From the NCBI GenBank assembly GCA_037367405.1, contig JAZKJV010002621.1:496001-560000 (forward strand): a stretch of DNA of 64,000 nucleotides. Direction: 5' to 3'. How positions within the stretch are numbered: position 1 is the first letter of the stretch; each line of letters begins with the position of its first letter. Under the pieces are notes generated by a model. It saw only the letters and a program-made list of their open reading frames with translations. It did not search any database and had not been told where the DNA came from. Below are positions 21,044 to 33,730 of the stretch, in pieces. A program made the translations under genes and the position numbers. Source of the DNA: Ottelia alismoides. Its lineage: Eukaryota > Streptophyta > Magnoliopsida > Alismatales > Hydrocharitaceae.

Positions 21044-21342
21044 TGTTGGAGAATGACCTAGGTAGGTAATTGCACTCTCTATAATGACTAATTACCATCG
21101 TATGAAGAATAATCTCACCTTCTATTAGTGGGACTTTATGAGAGTTAGTGGGGTTATACACTTGTACTCGTTGAGAGAAAAAAATAGAGGAATCTTCCCT
21201 TTGAGGTATTCTCTGTGGTTTCATCACGCTCCTTAGAGAGTAGCGTTCCACATAAAATCTTCAGTGTTCTTCATATTTATCTCTCTTCATCTTAATTTGT
21301 TTATCGCTTCAGCATTATGTTTTTCCACGTGGTATCAGAGCC
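21044..21342 (+). mobile_element. Ty1/copia 5' LTR (21044-21327) and primer-binding site
   Basis: Starts TGTTGGAGAATG and ends TTTTTCCA. After CG comes TGGTATCAGAGCC (21330-21342), the classic initiator tRNA-Met primer site. Directly after is leader/gag-like sequence with an ATG at about 21388 (FWKHVITKFEGT in frame), which breaks off by about 21500. The rest of the element is missing. Confidence 0.85.
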
Positions 21343-22006
21343 AAGTCCAATTTTAGGGTTTGTTCTTGAAGAGTTTGTTCTGATTATGTTCAGGGATGTT
21401 GATCTATTCAAGTTTTGGAAACATGTCATCACCAAGTTCGAAGGAACCCTACTCCTTTATTCTTATGTTTAGGTTGTGTCTATCCTTTTTTTCATAAGCG
21501 AAATGTGTGTGTGTGTGTATATAGGAGAAACTTAAATGAGATTGGGGCCCATCATCCTCGTGGTGGGCCCGTAATCTCATCCCTCATTTTAATTTGCAAG
21601 TTTTTAATTTCTTGAAAACCCCTTTTTTGTCATTTCGTCACACTCTAAAGAAAGAATGTGAAAACTATATGACCTAATTTATCCCCCACTCTCGACAATA
21701 GTGGTGACATGGAGATCTAAGCAACACAACCTTGATACCTGGGATGCCACGGTAAATGATGTGGAGGACAAGGATGAAGGCAAATCCAAAAGATATCATT
21801 ATCGATGAGGACATCCTCATGACATCGAGGGGGCAGACATGCGCGTGCGATGAGTTCCTCCAGGCCACTTCGTGTGACTGATCTGCACGTCCCGCCACAG
21901 ATGTTATCCTGAGGACGTCGTGGGACAGAGATGATGTGATGGGAAGGCGATATGTGTTGGTATTGTGGCCGAGGAACGACGTGAGGAATGGGAAGCCAAG
22001 GAGGAT
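21343..22006. other. Decayed copia leader/gag and unassigned sequence
   Basis: 21343-21500 is gag-like. 21690-22006 has moderate GC and a short reading frame on each strand, but nothing I recognise. It does not resemble the region next to the 3' LTR of the 47162-58086 element. Confidence 0.35.
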
Positions 22007-25000
22007 TGATGAATCCACGTTTCATCATCTTTATTCTATCATTTTGGCCTTAAAAACCCTAGTAAATGCGTGTAAATAGACTTAATATAGGCATTTTAGC
22101 ATTCATGCATATGTGTATAAATATTGTATAAAATGCGGTTTTTAAAGCCAAAATAATAGAATAAAGAAAAGAAAAGAAAAAGAATAAAATATTGTAAATA
22201 TTTTATGACCCGAAACCCCGAGACCTAGGCATCTTGATGAATAGGTCGACAAGGAATAAAGTAGGGGGAGATAAGGTCAGAAATACAGATAAAATACCTA
22301 TACATTTTATTCATTCATTTTGGAACCTATTTTTGGTTCCACTTTTTATACATCAAATAAAGAAACTTTGTACATGAAAGTTGTAGATAATTTTATACAG
22401 AAAAATACAAAATTGATTTCATTGAAAAATAATGTACAGATAAAAAGTTATGGTCTGAATAAAATTCCAGAATGCCAACTTCCCAGACCCGTATCTCACA
22501 AATAAAAACTCCAAATGCAGCGTACTCACCTTTAATTGTATATAGAAGAAAATAAGCTAATTAATGGCGGTGGTTTCGCATTTGGCGGAGCTACGGTTTG
22601 AAAGTTGAGTTTTGGACCCTCATTGTATACTTGTACATATTAAAATATTCAATTTATTATTTATTTATTATTTTATAATTTTATATTTTTATAATGTTGT
22701 AAATAATACTTGTAATAATTATGTATATTAAAATTAGAATAAAAACATCATTAAAACTCAAATAAAAATACTTGTATATATTATAATACATAGGTATAAT
22801 ACATGTATCTATACCTGTACAAATAACACTTTCATTTTATTAAGTGTATAAAATGTATCAGAAAATTAAAATAAAAATATATTTGCGTGTATACAAGTAT
22901 TTTATAATTTTAGAAAATAATAACCAAAAATAAATAACTTACAAATATCTAAATAAAAATAGAATACTTAAATACATAGATTTAGATACCTATAAGGGTA
23001 TAAGTGCAAACTTGTAAAAATATGTATCATAAAAATAATTAAAAATCATAATAAAATAATTTATAAAATACTAAACATTTTTTATTTTGTAACCATAATT
23101 AAATAAAAGAGTTTGCTATTTTATTTTGATTTTTAAAGTCTTTTTCCTCAGGTTTTTTCTTGGTTGGTCCACGTGGACCAACCAGGAGGGCAGGAGAGTT
23201 GACCTCGGTCAACTCTCTGCCCAACACCTGCCTTGTGTCAGAAGTAGCTGTTGACCCTCTTTCGCCCATTTTTCGAGGGCGCGTCTCTCATCCTTTGAAG
23301 ACGCTTCCTTCATGAAAGTTGTAGCTTGTACTACCAGGATTCGCGCCGACCACTTGGTTCCTCCAAGATCTTCTTCGCCTGCTCGCAATCGTGCCTCGAA
23401 GATCGCCCCTCGTCCAACTTTCAAAAACCAACCCATTCTTCCCTTTTCTCTTTGAACCCTCCTTTGACCTAACTTGGCCCCTCCTCTCGTGCTCAGGACC
23501 GGGTATCGTGACAGGGTACCCTCCAGCCGACCTGGAAGCACCTTGCTGGGCCGAGGAGTGGCTCCATTTCATCTCCGGCGTGGCCGCCGTTGAGGTCCAA
23601 TCTCAGGAGCTTCTGCGCCTTGAGGTCCCTATTCTTATCATTTTGTTTGCATTTTCTTTTACTTCTTTGCAGTCGTAGGATTAATTCCCCATAACCGTCC
23701 TATTTCGCACCATTTCAGCCACCCGTCACTCCATCTCGCCGGAGCTTGCTCCGGCGAGCTCCATCTTCACCGTTTCCGCACCATTCCATCCCCTGGTGGG
23801 TTGCGGCATTTTGCCCGTACCCACCTCTAACTCCTCTTGCAGGTATATACGTGAGAGCCTCATCTGGAGGACGCCTTGCCTTCGCCGGAGACGACGCCGC
23901 GCCGCCACCGCGCGGGCTTGTCCAAAACAAGAACGTGGGTAGGGGCGCGCTACAGGTGCCGTCGGATTCGGCCTGTTCGTCCAGGCCTTCCATCATCCGT
24001 CGGATATCGGGCCTCATCAGCCGTTGATCACCCCCATCCAGTCTAATCGTGGCCGTCATCATCCGAAGGGGTATCAGCCCCCCAGCACCTGACACGTGGC
24101 ATAAGTGGAACAAATCGAACCGTCCGCCATCGCCTTTGTGTGGGTAAACTGCACACTTGCCCCGACGATTTTGTTATTTCTTTATTACTCCACAAACTTT
24201 CTTCGGCAGAAGTATTGTTTTTTGTAAACTTTATCAATAGGCCCCCAGCTTTTTGAATATTACGCGGTAGCCCTGCCAGGCGCGTGCTTTGCACGAGCAG
24301 CTTGGCGTTTTTGCGGGAAACCCCCAGGCGATCTTTGTATTTCTGTTCGGTACCTAACTTTTTGACCGCAGTATAAAAGTAATAGACATTTAGCTTTTAA
24401 ACCCTTGGGCCTTTTATTTATTGCAGTTATATCCTCGCCAAGTCACGTGCCTAAAGCGCGTGGCCTTGGCATTTTTGCAGGCCCACCCTTGCGGCTATTT
24501 GAATTTGCGTTTGGTCCTCAGAATATATTATTCAGTTCAAACTTTTGTGGAAAATTGCACAAGTGTCCCTGGAGTTTTGTTTAATGACGCAAATACCCCG
24601 GCCAGTTCCTTTAATTTGTGCTTGTTTTGTCTATTTATTTGAGGCATCATTTCTTCTCCAAAAATTCTAAAATTTTGGACTTAGGCTCCTGTGCACCTGT
24701 GCTTCCATGCCATCCATTTAGATTTTTATTTTATTTTATTTTATTTTTATATTTATTAAAAATAAAAAACATCCCTTTTTAGCACTGTTAGCATTAGAAA
24801 ATCACTAAAAAATATAAAAACTCCTTAGAAAAATCCCAAAAAAATATATTTTGTGTCTTTTATTTTGTTTTAACTCCCAGCCAAAAATCATTAAAAAAAT
24901 ATAAAACCAAACTCCAAAAAATTGCAAAACTCAAAAAACCTTCATAAAAATTTATAAAATCCATAAAAAATCCAAAAAAGTGTTTTCTTTTCCTAAATTT

Positions 25001-25679
25001 TCTTGGTTTCATATTTTTCACTGAAAATTAAGTTGGAGAATTTTTGCCACTGATTTCTATTTTATTTCTCCATTTGAAGTTTCAGCCTTGCTTTTTACTA
25101 CTGTTTTCTTTATTTTGATAATTAAAAATACCAAAAACATTCTAAAAATTACACAAAAATCACAAAAATAGTAAAAGAGTATAAAAAGACCAAAAAGACT
25201 TTATTTCCTTATTTTTGAGTGTTTTTATCCATTTTTATAAATACTTTAGTTTCCCTTTTATTACATTGTCTTTAATTTCCAATATTGAAAAAGAAAATAT
25301 AAAAATATAAAATACAAAAAGAAAATATAAAATCAGTAAATTAAAAATCAAAATACAAAATTATAAAATTAAAAATTAAATAAAAAAATTAAAAATTAAA
25401 AACCCACAAAAAATAGCATAATAGGCATTTGATCACAATTCACACATTTTTGAGCACTTGTGCCCCGATCTACATGTTTGCTCCCTGTGTTCGACCTCTA
25501 CACATACTTGCACTATACACATCTTGTTGTAGAGTTATAATAAATTTTAACTCCGCACATTTACTTTCATTGCTTGATATATTTGTCGTGGGTTAATTGT
25601 TGTTTGAATCGGGACTTCGAGCGGTCACCGCATCGACTGCGGTTTCGCCTTGTGAAACCGTACGACCCTTTATTTATCA
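22007..25679 (+). mobile_element. LTR copy B of the large tRNA-Asp-primed retrotransposon (solo LTR)
   Basis: It begins TGATGAATCCACGTTTCATC and ends CGACCCTTTATTTATCA, the two LTR ends seen in copy C. It is 3673 bp and in the orientation opposite to copies A and C. Downstream there is no TGGCGCCGTTGC primer site and upstream no AGTATAGGGGAA tract, so it is a solo LTR or a rearranged piece. Flanking 5-mers AGGAT and GTTCA do not match, so a clean target duplication is lacking. The body includes a GC-rich segment (23.2-24.2 kb) and a long A/T-homopolymer-rich segment (24.7-25.4 kb). Confidence 0.85.
23160..23217. promoter_or_regulatory. G-box and W-box palindromes in LTR copy B
   Basis: The G-box palindrome (half-site TTGGTTGGTCCAC in this copy, one mismatch) lies at about 23160-23186. 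Next to it are GAGAGTTGACC (23194-23204) and GGTCAACTCTC (23207-23217), perfect 11-bp arms around TC. The outer stem bases differ from copy A yet still pair. Confidence 0.6.
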
Positions 25680-26572
25680 GTTCAACAAGGATCTACGTCG
25701 ATCTGGAGCAGTGATGGGGCCTGGAGGGGCGATACATACTAGTTGTGGATGAGGGACATAGCCTAGAGCTTTTTGTTTTGTTTTACATAGTTAATAGCTT
25801 TTCACATAATTGATAAAATAATTAATGTATAAAGTTGCAACTTGCATTTATTTGTTACTTTTTTTCCTTTCTGAAACACGGTTAATAAATTACTACTCTG
25901 CTTTATTAGAGAAAAAGAGAAATGAATGAATAAATGTAAAATAAATAATAAAATATTAAATGAAGTCAAATTATAAATGTTCTACATGAAAGTTGTGTAA
26001 TTTATAAAGATCTAGAACTTTCATGTAGAATACAAAATCAAAATACATCATATACACATACTTATATTTTTGTAAGTATTTTTAAGTAATAGAAACACTT
26101 CTTCTATTTGTTTTGTTATTTTTTACTATTCTTAAATAATAAATAATATATTATATATTATGTACAATATTAAACTAATTTTTTGAATTTTTAATAATAA
26201 AAAACACATAAAATAAAATGAACTTTAAGGACATATCTTAGGTACTTTATTTATATACACTAATTAACCTTAATTATTTACAAGGTATCAGAAGTTAATT
26301 TCAATTAATTAGTTAATAAGTTAAATGAATAGTTTAAGATAGAGGGTTAATTAATAAGAATAATGTTCATGAATATGAGATTCATCTGTTTCTACAACCT
26401 GTTGTATCCTTTTTTTGGAAAAATGCTATTAAAAATCCATCCATATGGATCGAATGAATGCACATTATTCTACCTACCCAGGTCGACGGATCCCGCTCTA
26501 ACCTGATCCTTCCCTCTCCTTCTCCCCTGACCTGACTTAGCTATGTAGTAGTCTTCGCTCCTGACCTCAGTC
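25680..26572. other. AT-rich intergenic sequence with one strong hairpin
   Basis: 25980-25994 (TTCTACATGAAAGTT) and 26016-26030 are perfect 15-bp inverted arms. The arm resembles the CTACAACTTTCATGTACAAA motif of the large LTR copies. Nothing else is supported. Confidence 0.5.
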
Positions 26573-27136
26573 CACTACAACAAATTAGAGCTATAACGAC
26601 GATTAAATAACAACGATTGTTAAAATCCGTCACAATATTTGTAAACTTATAAGTATGGTGACACTTATATCCATTCGTCTCTAATTAAGCTAAAAAATAG
26701 TGACGATTATATCTATTCGTCACTAATTATATTAGTAATAGCGACACTTTTTTACAATCGTTGTCAATTTGAATATAACAACGAATAAATCGTTGGTAAG
26801 ATTTTAATTTAAAATAAATATAATCATACCTTTATAGTAATCGATGGGAGACAGGGAGAAGGATGTCACACATGATGGTCGTTGCTTCGTTATATGACGG
26901 TAAACACATGATTATAAACTTATTGCCAAATAATATCCATGTATGCAGTATTTTTATTATTAACACATGCCACTGCAAGGAAGTGAGGGTGAATGAGATG
27001 TGGCGAATAAAATCATGCAACATGCAAATTTGATAATCGTAACAAACTATAGTTATCTCACATCTATATTTAGCTTTATGTTAAATGAAAGCCCCCCTCC
27101 CCCGCCCCTCAACCCCGCAAAAAAGAAACCCTAGTG

Positions 27137-27283
27137 CCTGTTTGGTTGCAGGGTTGGGCAGGGTTGGTCCAACCCTGGTTACTATTCACAAGGGTACTTC
27201 CTCCTCACAGATTACTATTCACCCACCCCAACCCAACCCAGCCCAACCCAACCCAACCCAGTCCAACCCAGCAACCAAACAGG
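27137..27283. mobile_element. hAT-type MITE
   Basis: The ends CCTGTTTGGTTGC and GCAACCAAACAGG are perfect inverted repeats. Flanks CCCTAGTG and CCCTAGGT look like a worn 8-bp duplication. The interior is built of GGGTTGG/CCAACCC repeats. 147 bp, inside the CACTA element. Confidence 0.8.
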
Positions 27284-27299
27284 CCCTAGGTTTAAAGCC

Positions 27300-28050
27300 C
27301 TATTTAAAATTGCAAACACCGGATGGCTCATTTCTCCTCTCAATGGAAACTCTACCTACCGAACATCGCCGCACAGGTCCACGACAACGACGAGAGCAAA
27401 GGGTGGAAGGCGATCGTGGAGGGCAATGATCAGATGATCAAGGCAACGGCGTGGACAGATCGTGACAACAACCAACGAGGGTATTGGATCATGATGGCGG
27501 AGGGCAATGGTGGTGGCCGACGACGGTGAGTCGAGTGTAAGGTTTGCGAGAAGTTGGTGCATCACAAGGGCATCCGACCACAATAGTGGCAATGAGTGGA
27601 GGCAATCCTCTTTTCATTCGTTTGATTCTATTCAAAGCTAGTCTGAATGAGATTTCTTTCACATTTCGTTCATGCATTCCAACGTGATGATCAGGTTTGT
27701 TTTTATCGCGTTATTCATTTATTTTATTGTGATTGCATGGATCAAAAGTCTAGATTGCTCGAATATACTAACTTCGGCGAGTAGAAGTCCATGAAATTAT
27801 TCTGAAATTTTATTTTTAATGGGAAAAATTTATCCACCGTTTGATATAAGGAACTTGAGGTCTTGATAAGCATTGGTGTGTGAATGACCATTTTAAGGAA
27901 GATATTAATGGAAAATTGAATAGTATACCTATTGTTCTTATGATCTATTTTAGATTAGTAGTTGGTTGCTAATCAAACTAGCGGATTTACAAAGATGTAT
28001 CTCTGAGGTTTGCAGATAGGGTTTATGTATGATGAAATGTCATATTAGTC
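27300..28050 (+). other. Exon-like sequence inside the CACTA element
   Basis: 27323-27529 is an open frame with plant-like codon content (MAHFSSQWKLYLPNIAAQVH...). It is followed by an unspliced-looking region with a possible donor (GATCAG|GTTTGT) near 27695. It may be captured host sequence. Family not recognised. Confidence 0.25.
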
Positions 28051-28540
28051 TGTTCAATTGCATTTTACTTGGATTTCTTCGATGAATACAAGAATGGTTC
28101 TGGACTATTTTCTTATTCTCAACATAGTTACATGCGGTACTATATTGTGTTTAGAGTTTGAAGGTTGCGTGTATTTTGACTTTTTATTTTTTCTAACAGC
28201 GGAAGAAATTTTTTCAGGCAACTTAGGTGGCAAATTAAGGGCGTCAACATTTCTCGCAAGATTACACCACATTAGTTTAATTCTATCAGATGGGACACCA
28301 ACATAAGTCCCTATCATTTGTTCCTCTATATATTTATATTTAATTACATTAATCGAAATGTTGGTTAGTAAAATTTATTATTTCTGTTGAGTAACACATA
28401 TTGGTTTTCAGTGGGTGGGCATTGATCACACAGATGGGCCTCTCTAAAGGTTTTTAATTTTTTGGTGATCAATGCTGATGAACGTGTTGAGATTATTATA
28501 TGATTTGATCCGAACATGTTTCGAACGACGTTATTTGTAT

Positions 28541-28876
28541 GAATGTTGAAAAGCTGGGTGTTGATTATATTAACCTTTTTAGAAAGTAGAATCATAGTTT
28601 TTAAGAGCTCTTTCTCCTGTCAATTCTGAAGAAGATACATAAAACCCAGTTCAATTTGCATGGCTGATATTTAAAATAAAGTTAAAGATCTTGGTGTATG
28701 ATGATGTTAAAGATGTTGAATGTGTTGAAAAACTAAGCTTTGGTTATATTAGACTTTTTAGAAAGCAGAATCATAGTTTTAAAGGGCTCTTTCTCCCGTC
28801 AATTCTAAAAAGATGCATACAACTCAATTCGATTCCCATACTGATATTTAAAATAAAGTTAAAGATATTGGTGTAC
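28541..28876. repeat. Imperfect tandem duplication, unit about 160-177 bp
   Basis: 28541-28700 and 28718-28876 share GAAAG.AGAATCATAGTTTT, GCTCTTTCTCC.GTCAATTC and GATATTTAAAATAAAGTTAA in the same order. Confidence 0.85.
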
Positions 28877-28937
28877 ATGATGTACTTGACTTAGACGGTC
28901 TTCATGGACATGTTATCCCCTGTGTTGAACTTCAACA

Positions 28938-30493
28938 CAGGGACGAAGCCAGGATTTTTGGTATGGGGAGGCTATATAAATTTAAAAGAATTTTTATCGA
29001 TAAAGCTTTTTACTTAAAATTATGACCAGAATTTTTTTAACTAAAAATCATGTCATTTTGAGAAGAGGTACAAAATTTTTTGAACAAATCACATCATTTA
29101 TAAAAAAAATGAACAAAAAGCCTAAACAAAGTTAGAAGTAAACTTTTACTAATTAGTTTCTATTTTTTTATAGTATCAAATACAATCATTTATTTTACAT
29201 TTATATCTAAAAAACTATTATAATATATATATACTATAGCTTTTTTAATAATAGGTCTGGTTATTTCGAGGGCCTGGAGTGCCCTATTGGGATTTGAACG
29301 CATGTCCTTTAAGGTGGAGGCCCACTGTAGTACCACCAGACCACTCCTTGGTTCATATATAATGCAGTTGTCTCATTAGTAGTTAAGGGTTAATATTCGA
29401 TCAACACCTTTATGGAGGTTCATATTCGAGTGAAATATATTTTTCATGACAACAACAATAAATAATTGTCTATAAATTGGGCATCGTTGATGATGTAGTA
29501 ACATATGTCATTTGTCAATATTTTCAAAATCAAGTAGAAAAATTCTTAAATAATTTAACGACAGTTTTGGTTCTAAAAATCATTAGATGGCATCATCAAG
29601 ATCAAATACTATCACATGTTTTTTCTTAAAAAGGATCTACAAAGTTAGGATGACTTTCCGCTAAGAAATATAGGTCATGAAAGTGGTTTGCTTCAACCAG
29701 ATCAAACAAAAAGGAATTACAATCTCATGGCACAAGACATCCATTTTCATTCTTTTTTACAATTCGTCATTCTTGATCACATTGATTGCCTTTTTTATTT
29801 TCAATTTGGCATTTTTAAATTTTTTAAGTTTTAGATTACCAAGTGACATGTTATAATACCAATTCTGAAATCTAAATCATGAACGATCCCTGTAAACGTA
29901 TAGATTCTTTATGGAAAATATCAAACAGAGCAAGGTATTATCACATTTTATAAAACTTTACGAATATTAAATCATAGTGCTCATAGTTGGAGCCTATTTT
30001 AGTGTGAAGTATAAGAAAAAATAAATTAGAATAATATGGGAATATTTCGAGAAATTATAATAGAAACTATCAACTTCAATTGTTCACATTTTAAGTAAGA
30101 GAACAAAATCTCATTCATTATGTAACAGAGTATTTAAATTACAAAGTTTATAAGTTTAACATAAATATCAACTAATCTTTGGATAGAGAAACAAGAATTG
30201 ATGTTAGTTACTTCTTCCCTACATTAATGCTAAATATCACGGGGAGGCCTCGATGAGAGAAACAACCCGAGAGAGGAAAACCCTGATGCTATTTATAGTG
30301 CTAATTTATAATTTTGATTTATTTTTTTTTCTCTATATTAAAATTGATAGGCAATTACTTGCTCATTTTGGAGAAGGTGTTTCCTAAATAATAGGGATAG
30401 AAGATAACAACTCCTAAATAATAGCGACTTTGCAAAAATCTTGGGGTGGGGGGGGGTCAGGCCCCCTCCCGCCCCCCTCTCCCTCCGTCACTG
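28938..30493. mobile_element. Non-autonomous hAT element nested in the CACTA element
   Basis: A perfect 8-bp duplication CTTCAACA (28930-28937 and 30494-30501) flanks it. Ends are CAGGGACGAAGCCAGG at the left and CAGTGACGGAGGGAGAG as the complement of the right end, matching at CAG-GACG-AG. 1556 bp, AT-rich, no transposase. It contains a SINE head (29254-29345, minus). Confidence 0.85.
29254..29345 (-). repeat. tRNA-derived SINE head, minus strand
   Basis: The minus strand reads GAGTGGTCTGGTGGTACTAC, then GCGTTCAAATCCC about 45 bp later, giving A and B boxes. The head is close to that of the 4492-4686 SINE. The body downstream of the B box is short or diverged. Checked for a real tRNA: no convincing cloverleaf was seen. 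Confidence 0.65.
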
Positions 30494-30776
30494 CTTCAAC
30501 AATAGAATGTAGTCATAATTTAAGAATCTTCTTTTAACATTGTGCTCTTGGTAAGTTTGATTGTAGGCTCAGTTGGTATACAGGTGGAAAGCTTATTTTT
30601 GACATTTTATAAAATGGGAAACATTGTATTTTTTGTTGAATTTCCCGTTAGTTTGTCATTTTCTTTGTATTATCATTTGTTATCATATATCAGATACTCC
30701 ATATGAGAATACCGGCATGCTATCATCTATGAGAATTCTTACAAATGTAAGAATTTGGCTCAAAAAATAGTATAAT

Positions 30777-33730
30777 ATGAAAGTTTCCAAAACTATTAAT
30801 GCCAAATGTCATCTTTACATGCAATGGTGTAATTGGAATATGCAAGAAAGGAATACTTTCCAAACCATCAAGGTATCTTTAGTACATGTTTTTAATGTTG
30901 GCATAGCAATCTCAATGCCTTCGTTTCTTTTGAATTCAAGTTCAATAATGAAATCATTTGAGTTGCAGATTCTAGCTGAATATATAATGGACTATATTGT
31001 TGAGAAATATCTGGTGCAACAGCTTGAGAAGTGGAAGAAAGACCCTTTACCTTTCCATATAAGGAACAAAGCAACGGGGCACATTGCTTATCATGCAAAG
31101 GAAAGGGTGTTAATCTTCTAATACCTATCTTATGGATCTTGATATATCTTAATAGGATCCTCTTCGCATTTCGGTTTCGATCGACACTTGCATTATATGA
31201 ATCTTGTTTTTGCCTTGTATTCTCCATTTGTTATGCCCTTGTTTTATTTGCACTTAGTAGTTGGCCATTAGGGCAAGTTTCTCTTCATGAACTAAGATGA
31301 ATATTCAAAGATAAATATCGCATGCTTGGATATCAAAGATAGCATCAAATCGACTCGATCTGATTACTACATGTCTTGCAGTAGGGATCAATGGTCCGAT
31401 TGATAGATTTGCTACTTTTTTATTCACATACATCAAATACGATTTTGCAACACCGTGGAGGAGGTAATCCGATAGTTTATTTCCTTGTCAGTTTAAGTTT
31501 ATTTCCTTGTCAGTTTAAGTTTATTTCCTTGTCAGTTTTCCTGTTTAGTTAATTGTAACATACATACAAAATCACAATTCCAGGTCCCTAAGAAGGAGAA
31601 GGCTCCCCCTCCATCCTTAAAAGTCCTCTAAATCTGGCAATGGTATGCAGAAGGTCTTGCATTCCTAATTTTTTTAGGGTTTTGATTTTGTTACTTTTGT
31701 ATTAGAAAATTAATTTGACCACCTATTTAACTTTTTACCATGTGCAACAGTTTATTATCTATCGTCGATGTTCCTTGGAGATAAGATCTCCTCCTTTATT
31801 ACAAATATATTGTGACGACATGATTCCAGTCAAATGTTGGACCGGATCAAACTACAAGTTTAACATATAACTTCTTATCCGTTCATTATACCTATAATTT
31901 GTAAGAGCATTATCACAATGGTAACTGCTATGTTGTTATTTTCACCTTCATTAAAATCTGTTGATATCATTATCTTAGGTTCTTCTTCTAACCGAATTCA
32001 ACACGGAGAGGAGGCAACAAGCACTAGCCAAGTGGGCACTCAATCAAAAATGACATACGTTGATTTCGAAGCTACGAATCTCAATGATGACGGTATTGAA
32101 TACATACATTCTCCCATTGAAGAGTTCATCTTATTCAATTATTCCAAGTTTGTTGCAAATACGTGATTCTACTTATTTGCTTCTTACATCAATTCGTGCG
32201 ACTATGTAGTGTGGTGAACTTTATGATCTACAAGCTCAATGGGAGGAGGAAGATCAGGGAAGAGGATGTGGTGTTGATGTTGGATGAGTCCGAAGGAACT
32301 AGACGTAGATCTGCATATAGTTATAGTAATATATAAAAAACTTTGGACTACTTCTTGTGAGTTGCTTCCATAATAAACAAGTGCTGACTGATTTGCTTTA
32401 CAGACTGCCAGTGGGGATATAATAGATTAATGTGTTGTTTTTTTACCTATACAGATAGGAAGCTGCCATTCCTTTACAGGAGATTGATATCCGTGAGGCA
32501 GGCACAATCGATTGTGATGTTCATCAAGGATCCAACATCAGATATATGGTTGTTATAGCATGCCCCTTTGCTCGGAGAAATAATGAGCAACTGAGTATGC
32601 ATAGATCGTGCTAAAGATTTTGAGAACTGCTTGGGTTTAAGATTGTTGATATCCTAGGAATTCAGAAGCCCACTCAACAGGTTTATTACTTTGTTTAAGC
32701 AATATTCATTTTCTATCTTTTTGTAAACTAAGTTTTTTGAAAAAAAAACTTTCACCGTTATTTCTAATTTCTAATATGATAATACTCAACCAGAATCAGT
32801 AGATTGGCACATATACCTCTATAGAAATCAAGGAGGATTCTCTGCAAACTGAAGCAGTAGTTGTGAGTAATTTTGCAAAATCCAAATCCATCTCTGAGCA
32901 AAATTGTTCTCTTCCAATATACTCTGTCAAGGAGGAACTATTGCAGGTATATGCTATACTCTCTGTCTGACAAAAAATATAGTTTTCTTCACCAATTAAC
33001 AATTGTGGGGTTAAATTCTATGTTACCATCACAAATCTATTAATTCCTTGAGAAGACGATTGCATTAATTGATATGATTCTAAATAGATGTCAAGTTGGA
33101 ATGGGAGATGTTCATATCCATCTCTTCATGTTTATCTTACTTGATCATTGTTATGGATAGAAAGGGCATGTTGAGATCTAACTTTGAATTTGATTTTTCG
33201 GAGTACATGTGGAGTGGGTGCTTTTACATGTGCAGAATATGCATGATTTGTCTGTAGTTTACATAAAATACATGTTTAAAAAGGTGATGTTTGTATTTGA
33301 TTTTCAAGGTTTGACAGAATTGGCTTTACCACTTAACATCTAACTGTACCTTATTGTGTAAGATACTAGCTATGAATGCATACTTTCAATTCTTTTGTCA
33401 ACCTTTTTTGCCAATGTTCATAATCATTATATAACTATAACTCAAATTGTCTTGAGTTCAGTGTTGATGTATCACATTTCTCATTGAAAATCACTGAAAG
33501 CATTCTGCATTAAATGGTCTTGCTAGTTATTGCATATGAATATATCATGAACTAAGATTATTCTCATTGTGTTCTTTCTCTTTTTTTCAAATTTATGTTC
33601 CCTTATGTAATGTTTTGGTTGATTCTATGTTATTGTGATGTAACAATTGCCATGGCAGCTGCCTATGGTGCAAATGCTTCTTTCACCAATAGAAGATCTT
33701 CGGTGTAGAAGCTACCGGCATCGATACATT
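30777..33730 (+). other. Scattered exon-like fragments in the CACTA interior
   Basis: Short open pieces with coding-like composition lie at 30970-31110 (EYIMDYIVEKYLVQQLEKWK), 31980-32160, 32466-32690 and 32810-32946 (a GTATAT donor follows). They do not join into one frame and I do not recognise a family. They may be captured gene fragments or a decayed transposase gene. Confidence 0.3.
31475..31540. repeat. 22-bp tandem triplet
   Basis: GTTTATTTCCTTGTCAGTTTAA three times in a row; the last copy differs at its end. Confidence 0.95.

Noticed and set aside
22007..25679. LTR copy B as one end of a complete plus-strand element
   Set aside because: No TGGCGCC primer site follows it and no AGTATAGGGGAA tract precedes it.
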